NCBI GenBank assembly: GCA_024180945.1 | Contig: JAKSGN010000041.1 | Location: 1,426,001 to 1,490,000, forward strand | Reading direction: 5' to 3' | Source of the DNA: Macrophomina tecta | Taxonomy: Eukaryota; Ascomycota; Dothideomycetes; Botryosphaeriales; Botryosphaeriaceae | Length of the DNA: 64,000 nucleotides | Shown here: in pieces, positions 23,578 through 35,081 of the stretch | Numbering within the stretch: the first letter of the stretch is position 1 | Layout of the letters: the number at the start of each line of letters is the position of its first letter | Program-made: the position numbers and the translations under genes | The notes under the pieces: model-generated | Told to the model about the DNA's origin: nothing | Seen by the model: only the letters and a program-made list of their open reading frames with translations | The model's database searches: none

Positions 23578-25430
23578 ATGGACCCTCTTCCGGCCGCGCG
23601 TCACCGTTCCGTGCGCTCGCAGTGTTCAGGTCCAGACCTCTCGCCTTCAGGGGGCCCACTCCCACGAGCCAATTCCTCATTCAGCCTGCCTCCTCCGCCT
23701 CGTCCAGGTGCCCGGGGGCATCGTCACTCTCATTCCTCCATCAGCTCCCAGCCACCGCACTCCACGCTCTCTCACCCGCCGCCAATGCCGCACCACGCTC
23801 GCTCCATGTCGCATGCCGATGCCACTTCCCGCCAGAACAAGCGCCTCTCTCTGAATTTCCCCGTTTCCGTGCAACCCCAGTCACCACCCCCAATTCCTTC
23901 GCCCCGACGCGCCCGCCCAGCCTCGTGGGTTGGCGCCTCCCCGGTGCGCCCGGAGCCTTTCCAGCCCTCCCTGGCATCGCCTCCGCCCGACGGCAACTTC
24001 TTCACGGCGCTGGCCGCCCAAGAACGACGCGTGCTGGAATTGAAGGAGGAGCTTGCAAAGGCCGAAGAACGTTTGAAGGAGTTGAAGAAACAATGGGCAA
24101 ACCAGGAGGCCGCCCGCAAGGGCCAAAAGGAAGGCTATGGCTTCCATCCGCTGCCATCCATCAACACCAACTTGGCCAACTTCGGCATCATTGACGATGA
24201 TCCCGACGGTCCCAGCTGGATGCAGAGAGAAATGGAGCGCCGAAGAGCCATCCTCAATGGCCAGCGCAGCTCGACCCGAAAGGTCTTTAGCGGATCACGC
24301 CACACTCGAACACTCTCCCTGCTGTCGCCAGAGAAGACGACTCCCGATACCGCCTTGGACAAGCTCGCCGAGCGCCAGGCCGACTACATTCCCTCCGGCC
24401 CTCTCGTTCGTGGACGATCCTCTACAACTCCGGAGATTGCAAATGAGTCGGCTGAGCAGGCAGACCAGCGCGAAGCGCTCATGCGCACAGGCAAACAAAT
24501 GGCCTCGGATTTCAAGGACGGTCTCTGGACCTTCCTCGAGGACTTGCGCCAGGCGACTGTAGGTGACGAGGCCGTCAATGGCGCTCCTCAACAGCTCCGT
24601 CGCCAGCCCAGTGGGGCCAATATTGGCTCCAGCTCCGCTACTAGCCTCGGGCGCTCCAAGAGCATGGGTCATGCGCGCAATCCGAAGTCCCTGCAGCCTT
24701 CCGGCGATGGCTCCACTCTGATCGACATTGAGACCGATTTCTGGAAGGAGCACGGTATCGAAGCTCCGAAACCTGCCGTTGTCAAAACCACGCCGCAGAA
24801 GCTCCGAAACCAGGCTAGTCAAAGCTTTGAGGAGAGCTGGGAAGACTGGGATACGCCACCCAACGACAACAAGTTCGTGCCAGGCCATTCGAGTACCAAT
24901 AGCTCCGTTTCAGAAGGCCGCAATTCGCAGTGCTCCGATGGCAGCAGTCCGCGAACCAGCACTAGGTACGTATCAAAACGAGGTCAGGTATGTCAAGTTC
25001 AGGTTATCGACGGTCAGGTTTCCCGCAAAGCACTCCGTTGCTGTGGTGGCAACATCACAGTGGAAGAACCACCCGTCACTCAAGCTTGAACTTGTGGCCT
25101 TCTCCAGTCCATCCCCCTATTACTTCGTTATATCTGTCCTATCACTGGCATCTTTGCTGACTCCCCAGCTGAAGTTCGGTTCCCGGACTAGCACCTCTCG
25201 ATCTCGGCAAAGTTCGCGAGGAGAAACGCTCCTCGACGGGCCCGGCCTCTCCGTGGCGCGCCCTGAGCAAGCTCTCACCTAGCAATGTTAAGCGCGCCGC
25301 TTCCAACTTCATGGATGAGTGGGAGAAAAGCATCACTTCCCCAACCGAGGGCTCCATGGCCGAAGCCGAGGCCCTGCAGGAATACATCGAATGCGTGGCT
25401 ACGTCGACCAAGAGTAGCAAGGCTGAATAA
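23578..25430 (+). CDS. DUF4048-like fungal protein with coiled coil
   Basis: Exons 23578-24965 and 25175-25430; the intron has a GTACGT donor and its acceptor is the AAG ending at 25174. The nearer CAG acceptor at 25166-25168 would create an immediate stop. This gives 547 aa. The first ~140 residues are Pro/Ser/His-rich and disordered. A charged coiled coil follows (AAQERRVLELKEELAKAEE) at about residues 148-185, then a conserved-looking block with WMQREMERRRAILNG and SDFKDGLWTFLEDLRQATVG, and a second-exon segment SPWRALSKLSPSNVKRA. This matches my memory of the fungal DUF4048 family, whose function is unknown. An ATG at 23290 would extend the N-terminus by 96 residues. No signal peptide or catalytic motif is seen from the chosen start. 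Confidence 0.75.
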
Positions 25431-26501
25431 GCCCCCATTACTTCCCGATATCAGCGAGCGCGGTGTCCCGGTCCTTTCCGCGTCTCATTTGTTTGATTTC
25501 CACCTGTATTCAGGCAACGACCCACGCTCACGGCTTTCTTTGAGAACGGCTGAGCCTTCGCTGATGATTGATGGCTTCCTTTTTTAATTCTCTTCCTTCA
25601 GAAGAAAGATATCTCTTCTGCGGGCGTACGTATCAGCTGCGCACCCGCACTTCATCGCTTAACTTCTAAAAGAACGATACGAATGCTTTGCTCTTTTCTT
25701 TTTGTTTTTTTGGGCAAGAGATGATAAGTTCGGAGTTTGTGTTTTGTGTTTAATGTTGGAATTTGTGGATAGCATTGAGGTTTGGCTTCTTGTAGATACA
25801 AATTGGACTTGCTTCGGAGACGATGATGATAAGAATTGAATGTCGACTGATTGGGTATAGTGGAGTGATATGATAGTGTTGGGCTTGCAAGGCGCTGGGA
25901 TATGAAGTATCCAATTCCACACTCTGCGTTTATATGAAACCTCTTAAAAGGCTTTACAAGGTACTCATCGCGTTCTTCAAACAATTTCCTGACCGTGGCT
26001 TTATGATACGTTTCCAACACTACAGTGGATTCAAGCACGTGTGTAGCCTCTCTCTGCGAACGTGATGACGTCAACTACACGCGCGAGCAATCTATGGTGA
26101 TGCTTTTAAGCTCCTAGAATTGTCTCAGCTCCCGCTCTTTTGCGCACCCTTCCGTATCGCCAACCCAGATCTCTTGCAAAATCTCTGATACCTACTTACC
26201 GCTATCAAAACTGCTGGCAAGTATATATCGCTTGTCGTGGAGGCGTATTGATATTATCGATACGCCAAAGTTATGCATCATTATGACCACCTCCGAGCTA
26301 ATGTAGGTAAGCACTGGTTCGCGCCGAACTCACGAGTCGCTTTCGGATCTCCCGACTTAGACTCCCGTTCCCAAACCGCACGACATCCACCTCCATCCTT
26401 GACTATGTCTACCCCACAGCTCACCTTCTTAGTATATGAACGTATATTTTCTTGACTACCACTACCCATGCTTGTAAATCAAACTGTTATTGCATAGCAA
26501 A
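25431..26501. other. intergenic, nothing recognised
   Basis: Holds the 3' end of the DUF4048-like gene, including a pyrimidine-rich stretch near 25676-25712 and AT-richer sequence up to 26.5 kb. No coding signal beyond short frames. Confidence 0.45.
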
Positions 26502-27721
26502 ATGGCCGCTCCTCAAACAAGAGCCTACTTATTGATAAAGGGCGCCACTGTCCTCGCAATTGATCCTGCCATAGGGACTCCTAATGACTGAGACATCCTG
26601 ATTAGGAAGGACTTTATCGAAGCAGTCGGTCCAAGCATGACGCCACCAACGGCGGTCGGCCTCACTACCATTGATGCCTCAAATTGCATCATTACCCCCG
26701 GATTCGTCGAGGGCCATAACCACATGTGGCAGCAGCTCATCCGAGGCATTGCAACGGAATGGTCCCTCTTCGACTACCTAATCAACATCTGCAGCATGTA
26801 TGGCAGCGCCTTCACGGCAGAAGACTTCTAGACTGCCTACTACGCCGCCGCACTTGACCTCCTCGACAACGGCATCACCACCGTCCTCGAGCACAGCCAC
26901 ATCACGAACTCTCCCCAGCACGCCGGCGGCGGCATCCGCGGCTACTTCTGCTACGGCCTCCACCAAAACCCACCCACCCCAAGCATCACCCTCCCCGACG
27001 GCGGCCTCGCCGCCTTCGACCATGCCACCCACACCCCGCCGACGCCGCCCGCGTCCGCCACCAACACTTCGCAACCAACGACCGGTCCGACCAGCTCCTC
27101 ACCTTCATCCTCGAGCCATCGGCGCCCCGCCTGATCACCGTGCACGTCGCCAGGAGACCGTGCGACACCGCGCACCGGCAGCTCGCCCAGCGCCTGGCAG
27201 ACGACGGCCTGCTCGGGCCGGACCTCGTGTTCAGCCACGGCGTGGGCGCCGGCGTCGTCGCCACGCCCGACACCGAGCTGCAGATGGGGATGGGGCTGGA
27301 CGTGACGGCGAATCAGAATACCGGCACTGTGGCGCAGATGCGGTTGGCGTTGCAGATGCAGCGAGGCTTAGAGAACCAGAAGGGGGTTTCTGATTGATGT
27401 GAAGAGGAGGACGATGGAGGGTGCTGCGAATGGCGACGTTGGGCGGGGCCGAGGTGATGCGGTTGGAGCATCTGGTTGGGCTCCGTGGCAGTGGGGAAGA
27501 AGGCGGCGGATTTGGCCGTTGTTCGGTGCGAGGATGTGGGGACTGTGCCTGTTCTGGATCCGGTGGGCGCTGTTGTTTTACACTCGTTGGCGAGGAACAT
27601 TGATACTGGGGATTTGAACAAGAAGATTATGACGAGAGACGGCTGCCTTGTTGGCTTTGATTGGCCGGCACTGCGATCCGATGTGTGCTCGGGCGGAGAG
27701 GATACAGCCAGATCCAAGTGA
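26502..27721 (+). pseudogene. amidohydrolase (cytosine/guanine deaminase-like) pseudogene
   Basis: From the ATG at 26502 the frame encodes an amidohydrolase: LLIKGATVLAIDP, then DILIRKDFIEAVGPS, then IITPGFVEGHNHMWQQL with the HxH metal motif, and later VLEHSHITNSP. It is broken by TGA at 26589 and TAG at 26829. Near 27.03 kb it shifts frame to HPADAARVRHQHFATNDRS, followed by LLGPDLVFSHG and GAGVVATPDTELQMGMG. It then shifts again to VLRMATLGGAEVMRLEHLVG and a last time to SVAVGKKAADLAVVRCEDV, ending LVGFDWPALRSD at the stop 27719. Between FSHG and GAGVV the family normally has about a dozen more residues, so a small deletion is also likely. Order and content match metal-dependent hydrolases of the chlorohydrolase/deaminase group. 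No full-length product is possible. Confidence 0.88.
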
Positions 27722-27829
27722 CTGGAGACGTATGCTGTAGGCTTTGAATCATGGCCGGTAGTTGATCTAGGTTCCACTAGGCGAAAATATTCATTCGCTG
27801 GACGCAATACCAACCACATCCTCTTAAGC

Positions 27830-28408
27830 TCATTCTGACTGCGGCACACCAATCATCCCGCCCAGATCCTCTCCGAGCTCAGCCCCGTTCACTTCAACCG
27901 GCGTAGCGTCCAACAACACATACAACATCCGCGCCCATCCCTTGCTCCTGTTGATCCATTGGTGTGCAGTGCCACGCTGGACCGCAACATCCCCAGCCTT
28001 GAGAATCCGGCTCTCCCCTGAATCCAAAAGACACTCCATCTCGCCTTCCAGCACGATTCCGTAGTCGCAGCTGACCGTGCGGTGCATCGGCGACTCACAC
28101 TCGGGAGAATAGTCCACGTATCGCAAAACGGTCCCACCGCGCTTAACCAGCCCGCTCTGCTGGCGCTGCTCATTGATGGCAGCGAAGTCGGCCAGGTCTT
28201 CGTCGTTGGTCAGGTGGACGGGGAACGAGGATGTTGCGTAGCCTAGACCGAAGCCGGCGGGTCTGGCGGGCGGGCCCACTTGCCAGAACTAGATGGGTGT
28301 AGAATGCGCGGGGGAGTAGATGGCTTTCCCGGCCTTGTCGTGGGTGGTGACGAAGCGTTGTGGTTGGCGGAGGGGATTGGTGAGCTCTGGGGGTTGTGGA
28401 GCCGTCAT
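27830..28408 (-). pseudogene. cupin-domain protein gene interrupted by one TAG
   Basis: The frame starts MTAPQPPELTNPLRQPQRF at 28408 and reads 39 codons to TAG at 28291-28289. It then continues without any shift as FWQVGPPARPAGFGLGY to the stop at 27830, 192 codons in all. The downstream part is a small cupin barrel: YVDYSPECESPMHRTVSCDYG, VLEGEMECLLDSGE and AGDVAVQRGTAHQW, the last matching cupin motif 2. Similar fungal proteins, as I remember them, read through this point with a coding residue just before FWQ, so the TAG looks like a disabling substitution (for example CAG to TAG). A splice explanation is poor because the residues before the stop (RFVTTHDKAGKA) look like conserved coding sequence. 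Re-initiation inside the gene would lose the N-terminal strand. Related cupins often sit beside metabolic enzymes; substrate unknown. Confidence 0.7.
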
Positions 28409-28822
28409 GGTAGGCTGATGTGGCAGGCGTTTAAATTGGAGGAGCCTTCTAAGCTTTCAGTGTGGACAGACAAGAGATAAGAAGTAGAACACCTGCCGAA
28501 CCTAAAATATACTATCTGGTCCTAGCGTGCTTTGTGATGTTGACAATATGCGGAAGTGACGGAATTATCGCCACACCTCCGAACGCCGTTCGGCCCGAAG
28601 CCCTTCGGAGCCAGATGCCAATCCTGCAACATGAACATCTTTGTTTTGGTCTTTTACAGGGGTTGTTACAGGCGCATTGCGTCTGCACAATCAAGAGCGC
28701 TGTGCCATCAGCTTGATACTCTTGGAGTGCGTCAGCACAAATCCATAAAGAATAGTTCGCTGGGTGAAGGAAACCCCTCTCCGAATAATGCAGCCACTAG
28801 ACTCTGATCTTGGGCCCACCAG
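28409..28822. other. short intergenic region
   Basis: About 410 bases between the cupin start and the stop of the transcription factor, both on the minus strand. No coding signal; expected to hold the cupin promoter. Confidence 0.5.
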
Positions 28823-31064
28823 TCATAGCCGCCTGGTCAGCGTCGAGACCATTTGCCGAGACCGCGGCAACTTGACCGCGACTAGAAGACGAGTCTTCCT
28901 CATTATCCAGGAAATAGGAGTCGCCCTGATAGAGCCAAGATCCTGTGATTTTCCGCTTGGAAATGGGCTGGTGGAAGTGATTTGTGGCGGCGGTATTCGC
29001 ACGTCCTGGTTGTTTGAGTCCCGTCCGTTTGCAGCACCAACGTATGTATGGATATAATTTGACAGGGTCGAAGTCGAAGACGCATCCTGTCTGCCGATTA
29101 CATCGCCCAATCTATCATAGCTGCTGCTATGACGGTTCCTACGGCCTCGGTTTCCGGAGGAGATGAGTCTTTGAGCTTGAGAAAATTGCCGCTCCAAATC
29201 GTCGTGCTGTACATGGTGAGACAGTCCGATACACCTCAAAACAGTGTTGTTACTTACTAAAGGCTTCAGTGTCATCCAATGCTTTTTAAGATCATTGAGA
29301 AGCTGTAGATGGACCTTGGTGCGCTCGAGATGTTCGCCATTCAGGACGCCGAGTGCCAGGAAGCATCGCAGCTGAATAGTGGCACCTACGTAAGCACTGT
29401 ATCCGACTATAGGCCATAGCTTCGATATTGTTGCCTTCCGCATTACGCAGCATTCTACAGCACGGGTTATCATCCCAGAATGCTCCCACACCTGTTCGGC
29501 CGCCGATCGCAACATCTTCTGGGAAACGTCTGGTGTCCGCGCACTACAAGAAAGCACCGGGACCAGTGAGGAGTTTAAGTAAGTAATGCAGAGATGGTAT
29601 AAACAGTTGAGCGATATCGTGCGACTCGTGAAATTGACCGTGCCGGCTGAATCCAAGTCGTCCCGAACTTGATCAGCCATACGATCTCGAAGATCGTCGA
29701 GCTTCTTGTCGATGGCGCAAAAATGCGATAGATAATCGGAGGGATTACGACGTGCTTTTATGACTGAGTGGACAAAACGTTGCACCTCCCACCTATTCAT
29801 ATGACGCTCAGTCAGAATCGGGGTAGGAGAGAGGCGAGAGAAACTTACCGAAGACCTTGTACGACAACTAATGTCGAACTGAGGCCCATCTGCCTTTTCT
29901 GCCCATTTCCCCCGAAGTCTCGGACGGCTCCACTTTCATCGAGATAGTGAATATAGCCTTGGGGATTTTGATCTTTATCAAGCGGCAATGGACAATTGGC
30001 AGCATCGGCCCAACAGTCGATCCTGAAAGTTGAATCTCGCTGGGCGGTGCACTGGGTCAGCCAGGAGGCCCAAAAAGCATCTTAGCCGAAGCACCTGGTC
30101 TGTGGAGTGTATGTTCATAGTTTCCCGCGTGACCTTCTCATAATTTAGCAGAAGGCACGATCGATAAGCGATGGCTTTTGGCATGTCAGCGAAATATATC
30201 TCCAAAACTGAAGGTGCATTCAAAGGCCTACTTGCATGCATGCCCGTCCTGAGTGTTTGAGATCTGGCAAACCAGAACAAGGCCAGGATTTGGCAAGCCT
30301 GTACCTGCTGTGTGCATGGCTTATCCGCATGCATTAAGCAATCTTGGCTAGCTTGCTCCGCCCATCGCTCACCAATCGCGCGCCAATCTACACTGGAAAT
30401 CTCGGTGATGCCAACCTCACCATGAGTCATCCTGCCATGGCTTGGTTCCAGGAATCTACATTTCCGTCAGCGGTGCCAAGCAGCCTTAAGGCAAGGCCGT
30501 AGAGCTTACAGAGACGCAAGTGCAAACACAGCCAGTAGAACGCATTTGGGCACAGTATGGTTTACGTAGTCATCAAGGAAGCGCTGTTTGTCAAAGAGCA
30601 GATCGGCTTGGTAGTGTCTTTCGAAGTATATCTCGACGAGGAATAGAGCCACTTCTGGAAAAAGGCTCACGGGTTCTTGAGACTCTGAGGCCAGGGGCAC
30701 CCGATCCGGTGCTTTCCCGGCCAAGAGTGAAGTTTGTACTGCTGGAAGAGAGTGGCCGGATGGTACTGTAAGATCAGCAGGAAGGCTAGCGTTAAATGCG
30801 CAAGGCTCAGTGGGCTGGTTGCCGTCCACGGGGAGCACGACAGGGGACACATCGTGGGGCGTGAGCGCGGAGTTCCCGGCGCGGGATAGCGGCATTCAGT
30901 TTTGATACGCTGACAGCGGCGGCATACAGGACGCTCTCTGGTACATTTGAGCTTTCCATCGGGTTAGTCATACATCCGGCCGCCAAGTAAGCCCAGGGTG
31001 CGGTAAAATCAACTTTCTGCTTACGGCAACGTAGGCAGGCCACAGGTGGGATACTCGGGTCCAT
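28823..31064 (-). pseudogene. Zn2Cys6 transcription factor gene with a +1 frameshift
   Basis: Exons: 31064-31014, 30951-30851, 30785-30510, 30455-30232, 30174-29849, 29792-29258, 29206-28823. The first intron splits the DNA-binding domain; joined it reads CLRCRKQK-LKCTRERPVC and CRRCQRIKTECRYP, with cysteines at 10, 13, 20, 27, 30 and 37 (a canonical binuclear zinc cluster). The fungal transcription-factor middle domain follows (LVEIYFERHYQADLLF, LLAVFALASLF). In exon 5, five A bases at 30072-30076 (T on the coding strand) put the frame out by one. With four, the coding strand reads CFWASWLTQC and onward WADAANCPLPLDKD, and the next junction falls in phase; with five it stops after GRCCQL. 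Intron 2 (GTGTCC donor) is the least certain junction. It would be a nuclear regulator, probably of neighbouring genes; as written it is truncated before the C-terminal half. Confidence 0.8.
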
Positions 31065-32875
31065 GCCTTCGCTTCAGTTTAGATTCTGGTGCAACACTCT
31101 GCGTTCGGACTGGGCCTCGAGGGTGGTGGGGTGGAAAGTTCGGCAGAGAGAAGGAGCAGGAAGTGGAGCGGGGAGGGCTATCCGAGGTTCTCTTCGGAGT
31201 TCGGCCCGAACCAACGGCTCATGACTGTGAACTCTAGCCTATGTCGGCCCGAACTTACAGGTCTCCAGACTGTCGAGTATCAAAGCCTTGTGCAGCATTG
31301 CAGAGGTTAGCAGGATGAGTGGAATAGGTGTTATAGCGAAAACCAGACCACAACTTTGAGCAGTTCCTGCACAGCACGCAAGGCAATCCAGTCTGGTCCG
31401 CACGTTTTATTTGTGCGCAACTTCGCATCTGGAGATTTTGCAAGCTTGCAGCCTGGAGCCTGTTATAGCTAGCTTCCAGCAGAGTAGCTCTTACACAGAA
31501 CATGACAATACAAGCATCCTGCGTCTGCTCTCTGGAACACTCGACACCAATTATAACAGAGCCTGGAGCCTGCGACGTTCACGCCTAAGTCCGCTGAAGA
31601 CCCTCCTGACCAGGTTTGCGGCATGAGACGAAACGACAACAATGCTATCAGCCAGAGGACTCGGCGGATCAGTTCGGGACGTCAAACTGGATGCCACATC
31701 CTTGATAGTCTCTGTGATTCGCGTAAATGAGTATATCAAGAATATTGGCTGTCGAAGAGGTTTATCGTATCCGCATCGACCAGGCCTTACCTTGGTTGTG
31801 CTACTCATGGCTTCGAGCCTCGGTAGATCAGGCCGATACTATTAGACGAAGATCGCGCACCGCATCGGCACCGTCGGGTCCCGGCACAACACGTACTACT
31901 TGAGAATACAGACGAAGCTTCTGCAGATTGAATCTGAGGCTTTAATACCTGCGTCTCGTGGATAATAGTGCATAAGCCAAGGCGGACGACAGACCAAAGA
32001 AGCGCACTAATTGCCGCTGCAGGACTTCTGAATGTCCTGGTTCACCGTCTCGGCGGCTATATGCTTTTTGGGCTTCCAGTATGGGTGATGCACGCTGCCT
32101 TGATCTGTGAGTATCTGGGCTTCATTCCAGCAATGAGGGACAAAACCTTCCCCGAGTTGGAGTTGGGCAGGGTGGGAGGCGCCGTACATATGCGACATGT
32201 GTTCTAGTTACCCGAGACACATCCGCTAGCTCCGATTTGAGGTTACCATTCTGCAATCCTTACTAAGTGCAGCGAACGACGGCTCTTGTTTCAGAGACAG
32301 CGCTTGAAAGCGCAAATACAGCCCTCCGGGAAACTTCCAGGCTGCGCTTTCCGGCCTGAATAATCCCAGCCTTTTGTTCAAGCCCACTGCGGATACTCAA
32401 ACCGCTAGCAGGACATTATTCGACCACCAGTCCCGGACATATGGGCGCAACGGCTCAAGTTATAGCTATTGCAGGCTCGCGTTTTCCGAAGAAGGAACCG
32501 TATAAAGTAGCATCAAAGATTGTGGGTCAGTCCTTATTGCGAGTAGAAGGGATGTACCGAGCGATTCTGTGAAGCGAGAGACTGCCGATAGAGATTGGCC
32601 TTATTGCCCTCCACGCTCATCAAGTGGGATGATCAGGGTACATTTTTGGAGGGTGTTGCTATTGGGCACCATGACAAAGAAGCGTGCGAAGGCGCTTGTC
32701 CCACGGGAAAGATCATCATGCTTTGGTCCTTCACTAATCGTCTCTCATTCGGCACGCATACACATCACTTATCAATAAATTGGCCTCTTTCGGAAGACTA
32801 GTCACAGTAGCAGTCGAGTATCCCGACTGGAGGAAATGCTTTTTATATTTTCTAACCCTCGCTCCTTCAAACTGC
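31065..32875. other. intergenic, nothing recognised
   Basis: About 1.8 kb between the transcription factor start and the stop of the small secreted protein. Short frames on both strands (for example 31968-32207 plus) show no domain or signal peptide. Confidence 0.4.
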
Positions 32876-33217
32876 TCAGTGGTATGTCGAATAGCCCCAG
32901 CAGTTCTTGATGTCCTGTGTTGGGAAGTTGCACTGGTTCCCGTTCGTCTTGTCGACGCATCCGTAGTGGCCGTCTTTGTACTCGCAGCATACAGATACCA
33001 GCGCCTGGTTGCCGAAGTTGACGTAGTTGCCGGGGTAGATAGTAGTGCCGTAGAAGCCCCAGGTGTTGGACTTCCACTGCCAGCTGTTTCCAAGGTCCTC
33101 ATATGCGAAGTTGGAAGTCGCGTCGTCGCTACGGCTAGCGTACTCATAGCAGGAGTTGGCGGCCTGGGCGGTGCCGACGAGGGCGGTGAGAAGGAGAGGA
33201 AGAGCGGCGACGAGCAT
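32876..33217 (-). CDS. small secreted six-cysteine protein (effector candidate)
   Basis: Single exon, 113 aa. Residues 1-19 form a clear signal peptide (MLVAALPLLLTALVGTAQA), leaving a mature protein of about 94 residues. It contains six cysteines (23, 77, 78, 87, 96, 106), including an adjacent CC pair, enough for three disulphides, and is rich in Tyr, Asn, Gly and Trp. No family was recognised. Size, secretion signal and cysteine content fit the loose definition of a fungal secreted effector or antimicrobial-type protein, but no activity can be inferred. It lies next to a decayed gene block and in an otherwise gene-poor stretch. The opposite-strand frame over the same bases is a shadow. Confidence 0.7.
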   Translation of the reverse strand: MLVAALPLLLTALVGTAQAANSCYEYASRSDDATSNFAYEDLGNSWQWKSNTWGFYGTTIYPGNYVNFGNQALVSVCCEYKDGHYGCVDKTNGNQCNFPTQDIKNCWGYSTYH

Positions 33218-35026
33218 CTGTTTATCAATGGTCAGACCGCTGCGAACAGCCCAGAATGTTTCGGTGCGCTAACTTTGTGAGGCGACGCTAGTCGGCGTGA
33301 TTGGATCTGTTGGTTTTGCGGGCTTGTTGCTCTTGTCTTCTTGGAGGGCGTTGGGGGCTAGGCCAGCAGCTTATATACAGGCAGTCATGGCTCCTTATCG
33401 CCGCGTTCAGGAGGTCACGGCATGCATTCGACGATGGCGGCGGCGGATTCGAACAACAAGACTTCATTATCATGAGGCCCACATCTTCACTGCTTTTCGA
33501 TAATTGTATAGCGAAAGTGGAACGCCTGATTGGCCGATCTTGCATGTTTGGGGTATCATTTGTTAGGCATCCACTCAATGACTCAGCCGATTAGGCCGAA
33601 CACGATGCAGCACAACGGACTTGAGCCGCACGATCCAGCAGGCTAGGGAAAGCAGGGCGGAGTGTATTGCCATTGCGGAACTTCGCTCTGCTCCGAAGTC
33701 CGGAAACCGAACAAATCACGAAATAGTTGGCGCCGTCCCCAAGACATCTGTGCAGCGCAGCACGTTCGTCCAATAGAGGCGAGCGCATCGCAGCGAGATT
33801 ATTACCAAACAAGGTAAGAACGGTTCTCGGCAGCGAGGAACCTGCCGCTCCTTATCGCCCTAAGCCTCGGAAAGAATAAGCATCATGACAAGAATATCAA
33901 GGCTGCTGGCCCATTTCTCCGCTTCTACGACAGGCTTTGGAGGCCGTGCTGTATGGGCGAGCCTTAGCCACCTTCAGGGGTCTATGTGCGACTTTAAAAT
34001 TGGACCACAGACGCGAGAGAAAGATAAGCCGCCTTACGGAAACTGCCTCTGGGTGGATCTCATGGATGCCGTTTATCCGCCTGCCGCTGGATCGCTCATC
34101 TAGTTTGCGCCACCAAATACGCTGCCGCGAACGTCGCCCACGTCAAACGGGCGGCCAGTTGCGCTGCTAAAACAACTGCTTTCGTCATCCAGCTTTGAGG
34201 AGGCCGTCCGGAACAGGTAGATTGCGCATGAAGAAGACGTCTTCTTAATTCAGGATCTCCCGGATATGCCGACACACTCAGCTACGACGTTCGGCCATGG
34301 CTGGCCTTGCTTAGAGATCTCCATGGCTCACCGGGTTCCTTCTGATGCTTTCTTCGTCTTGGTTGGCTTCCTCAACACGCAATATGCAACGCGAGTATTC
34401 AATCAACTTTTGACTGATTACATGGCAAGGATAGAAAAACACTCAGAGGAGCAAATTGCGCAGCAAAGAAGGGCAATACACCGCTGATGCGACAGTCTCG
34501 AGGCGAATGGGTAGAGAGCTACCAGCCGCGGGTGGAGCTGAACCCTCTATCGAGGGTTTATTCAAAATCTCTGAAGGAAAATGCTAGAATTACGCAGCGC
34601 GCACGTCAGACATGCATTCCATGCTGCTGTAGCGCTCCTCCAGCACCCCGCCAAGGTCAGCGTCGTAAGTGTTGACACCCCTGCTCGACGTGGATATGGG
34701 AGTATTTACGCGGATGTACACTTCTCAACTTTGTTTTTCTTGGGGGTTCTACGACCGGAAGGATTAATGCTTCCGGTATCCCTATATATACGTGCACTTG
34801 CTGTTGCAAGGCCTCTAGAAGCGGCGTCAAACGTGTGTGCAGCTACGCACACGTCGCGTCCGCCAGACGTGCCGGTCAATGACGTCGTGCTTGCCCGTTC
34901 TGTGGGCTTGCTTCAGCCTGACTCACCACCACATGACAGTCCCGTGCTGCCTGCCACGTGCCATGCCCTTCCATCCTCTTCGGCGGCTGCCTATATAAAC
35001 CTCTCCAACCCCCCGCCTGTCCGTCG

Positions 35027-35029
35027 TTT

Positions 35030-35062
<33 letters not shown>
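35027..35062. repeat. TTTC tetranucleotide microsatellite
   Basis: About nine consecutive TTTC units, about 30 bases downstream of a TATA-like element. Confidence 0.95.
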
Positions 35063-35081
35063 TCCACCAACTAGCACTCGA

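Noticed and set aside
28255..28408. Splicing out the cupin TAG with the CATCTAG as an acceptor
   Set aside because: No good donor lies upstream without removing RFVTTHDKAGKA, which looks like conserved coding sequence, and the phase is already continuous across the stop.
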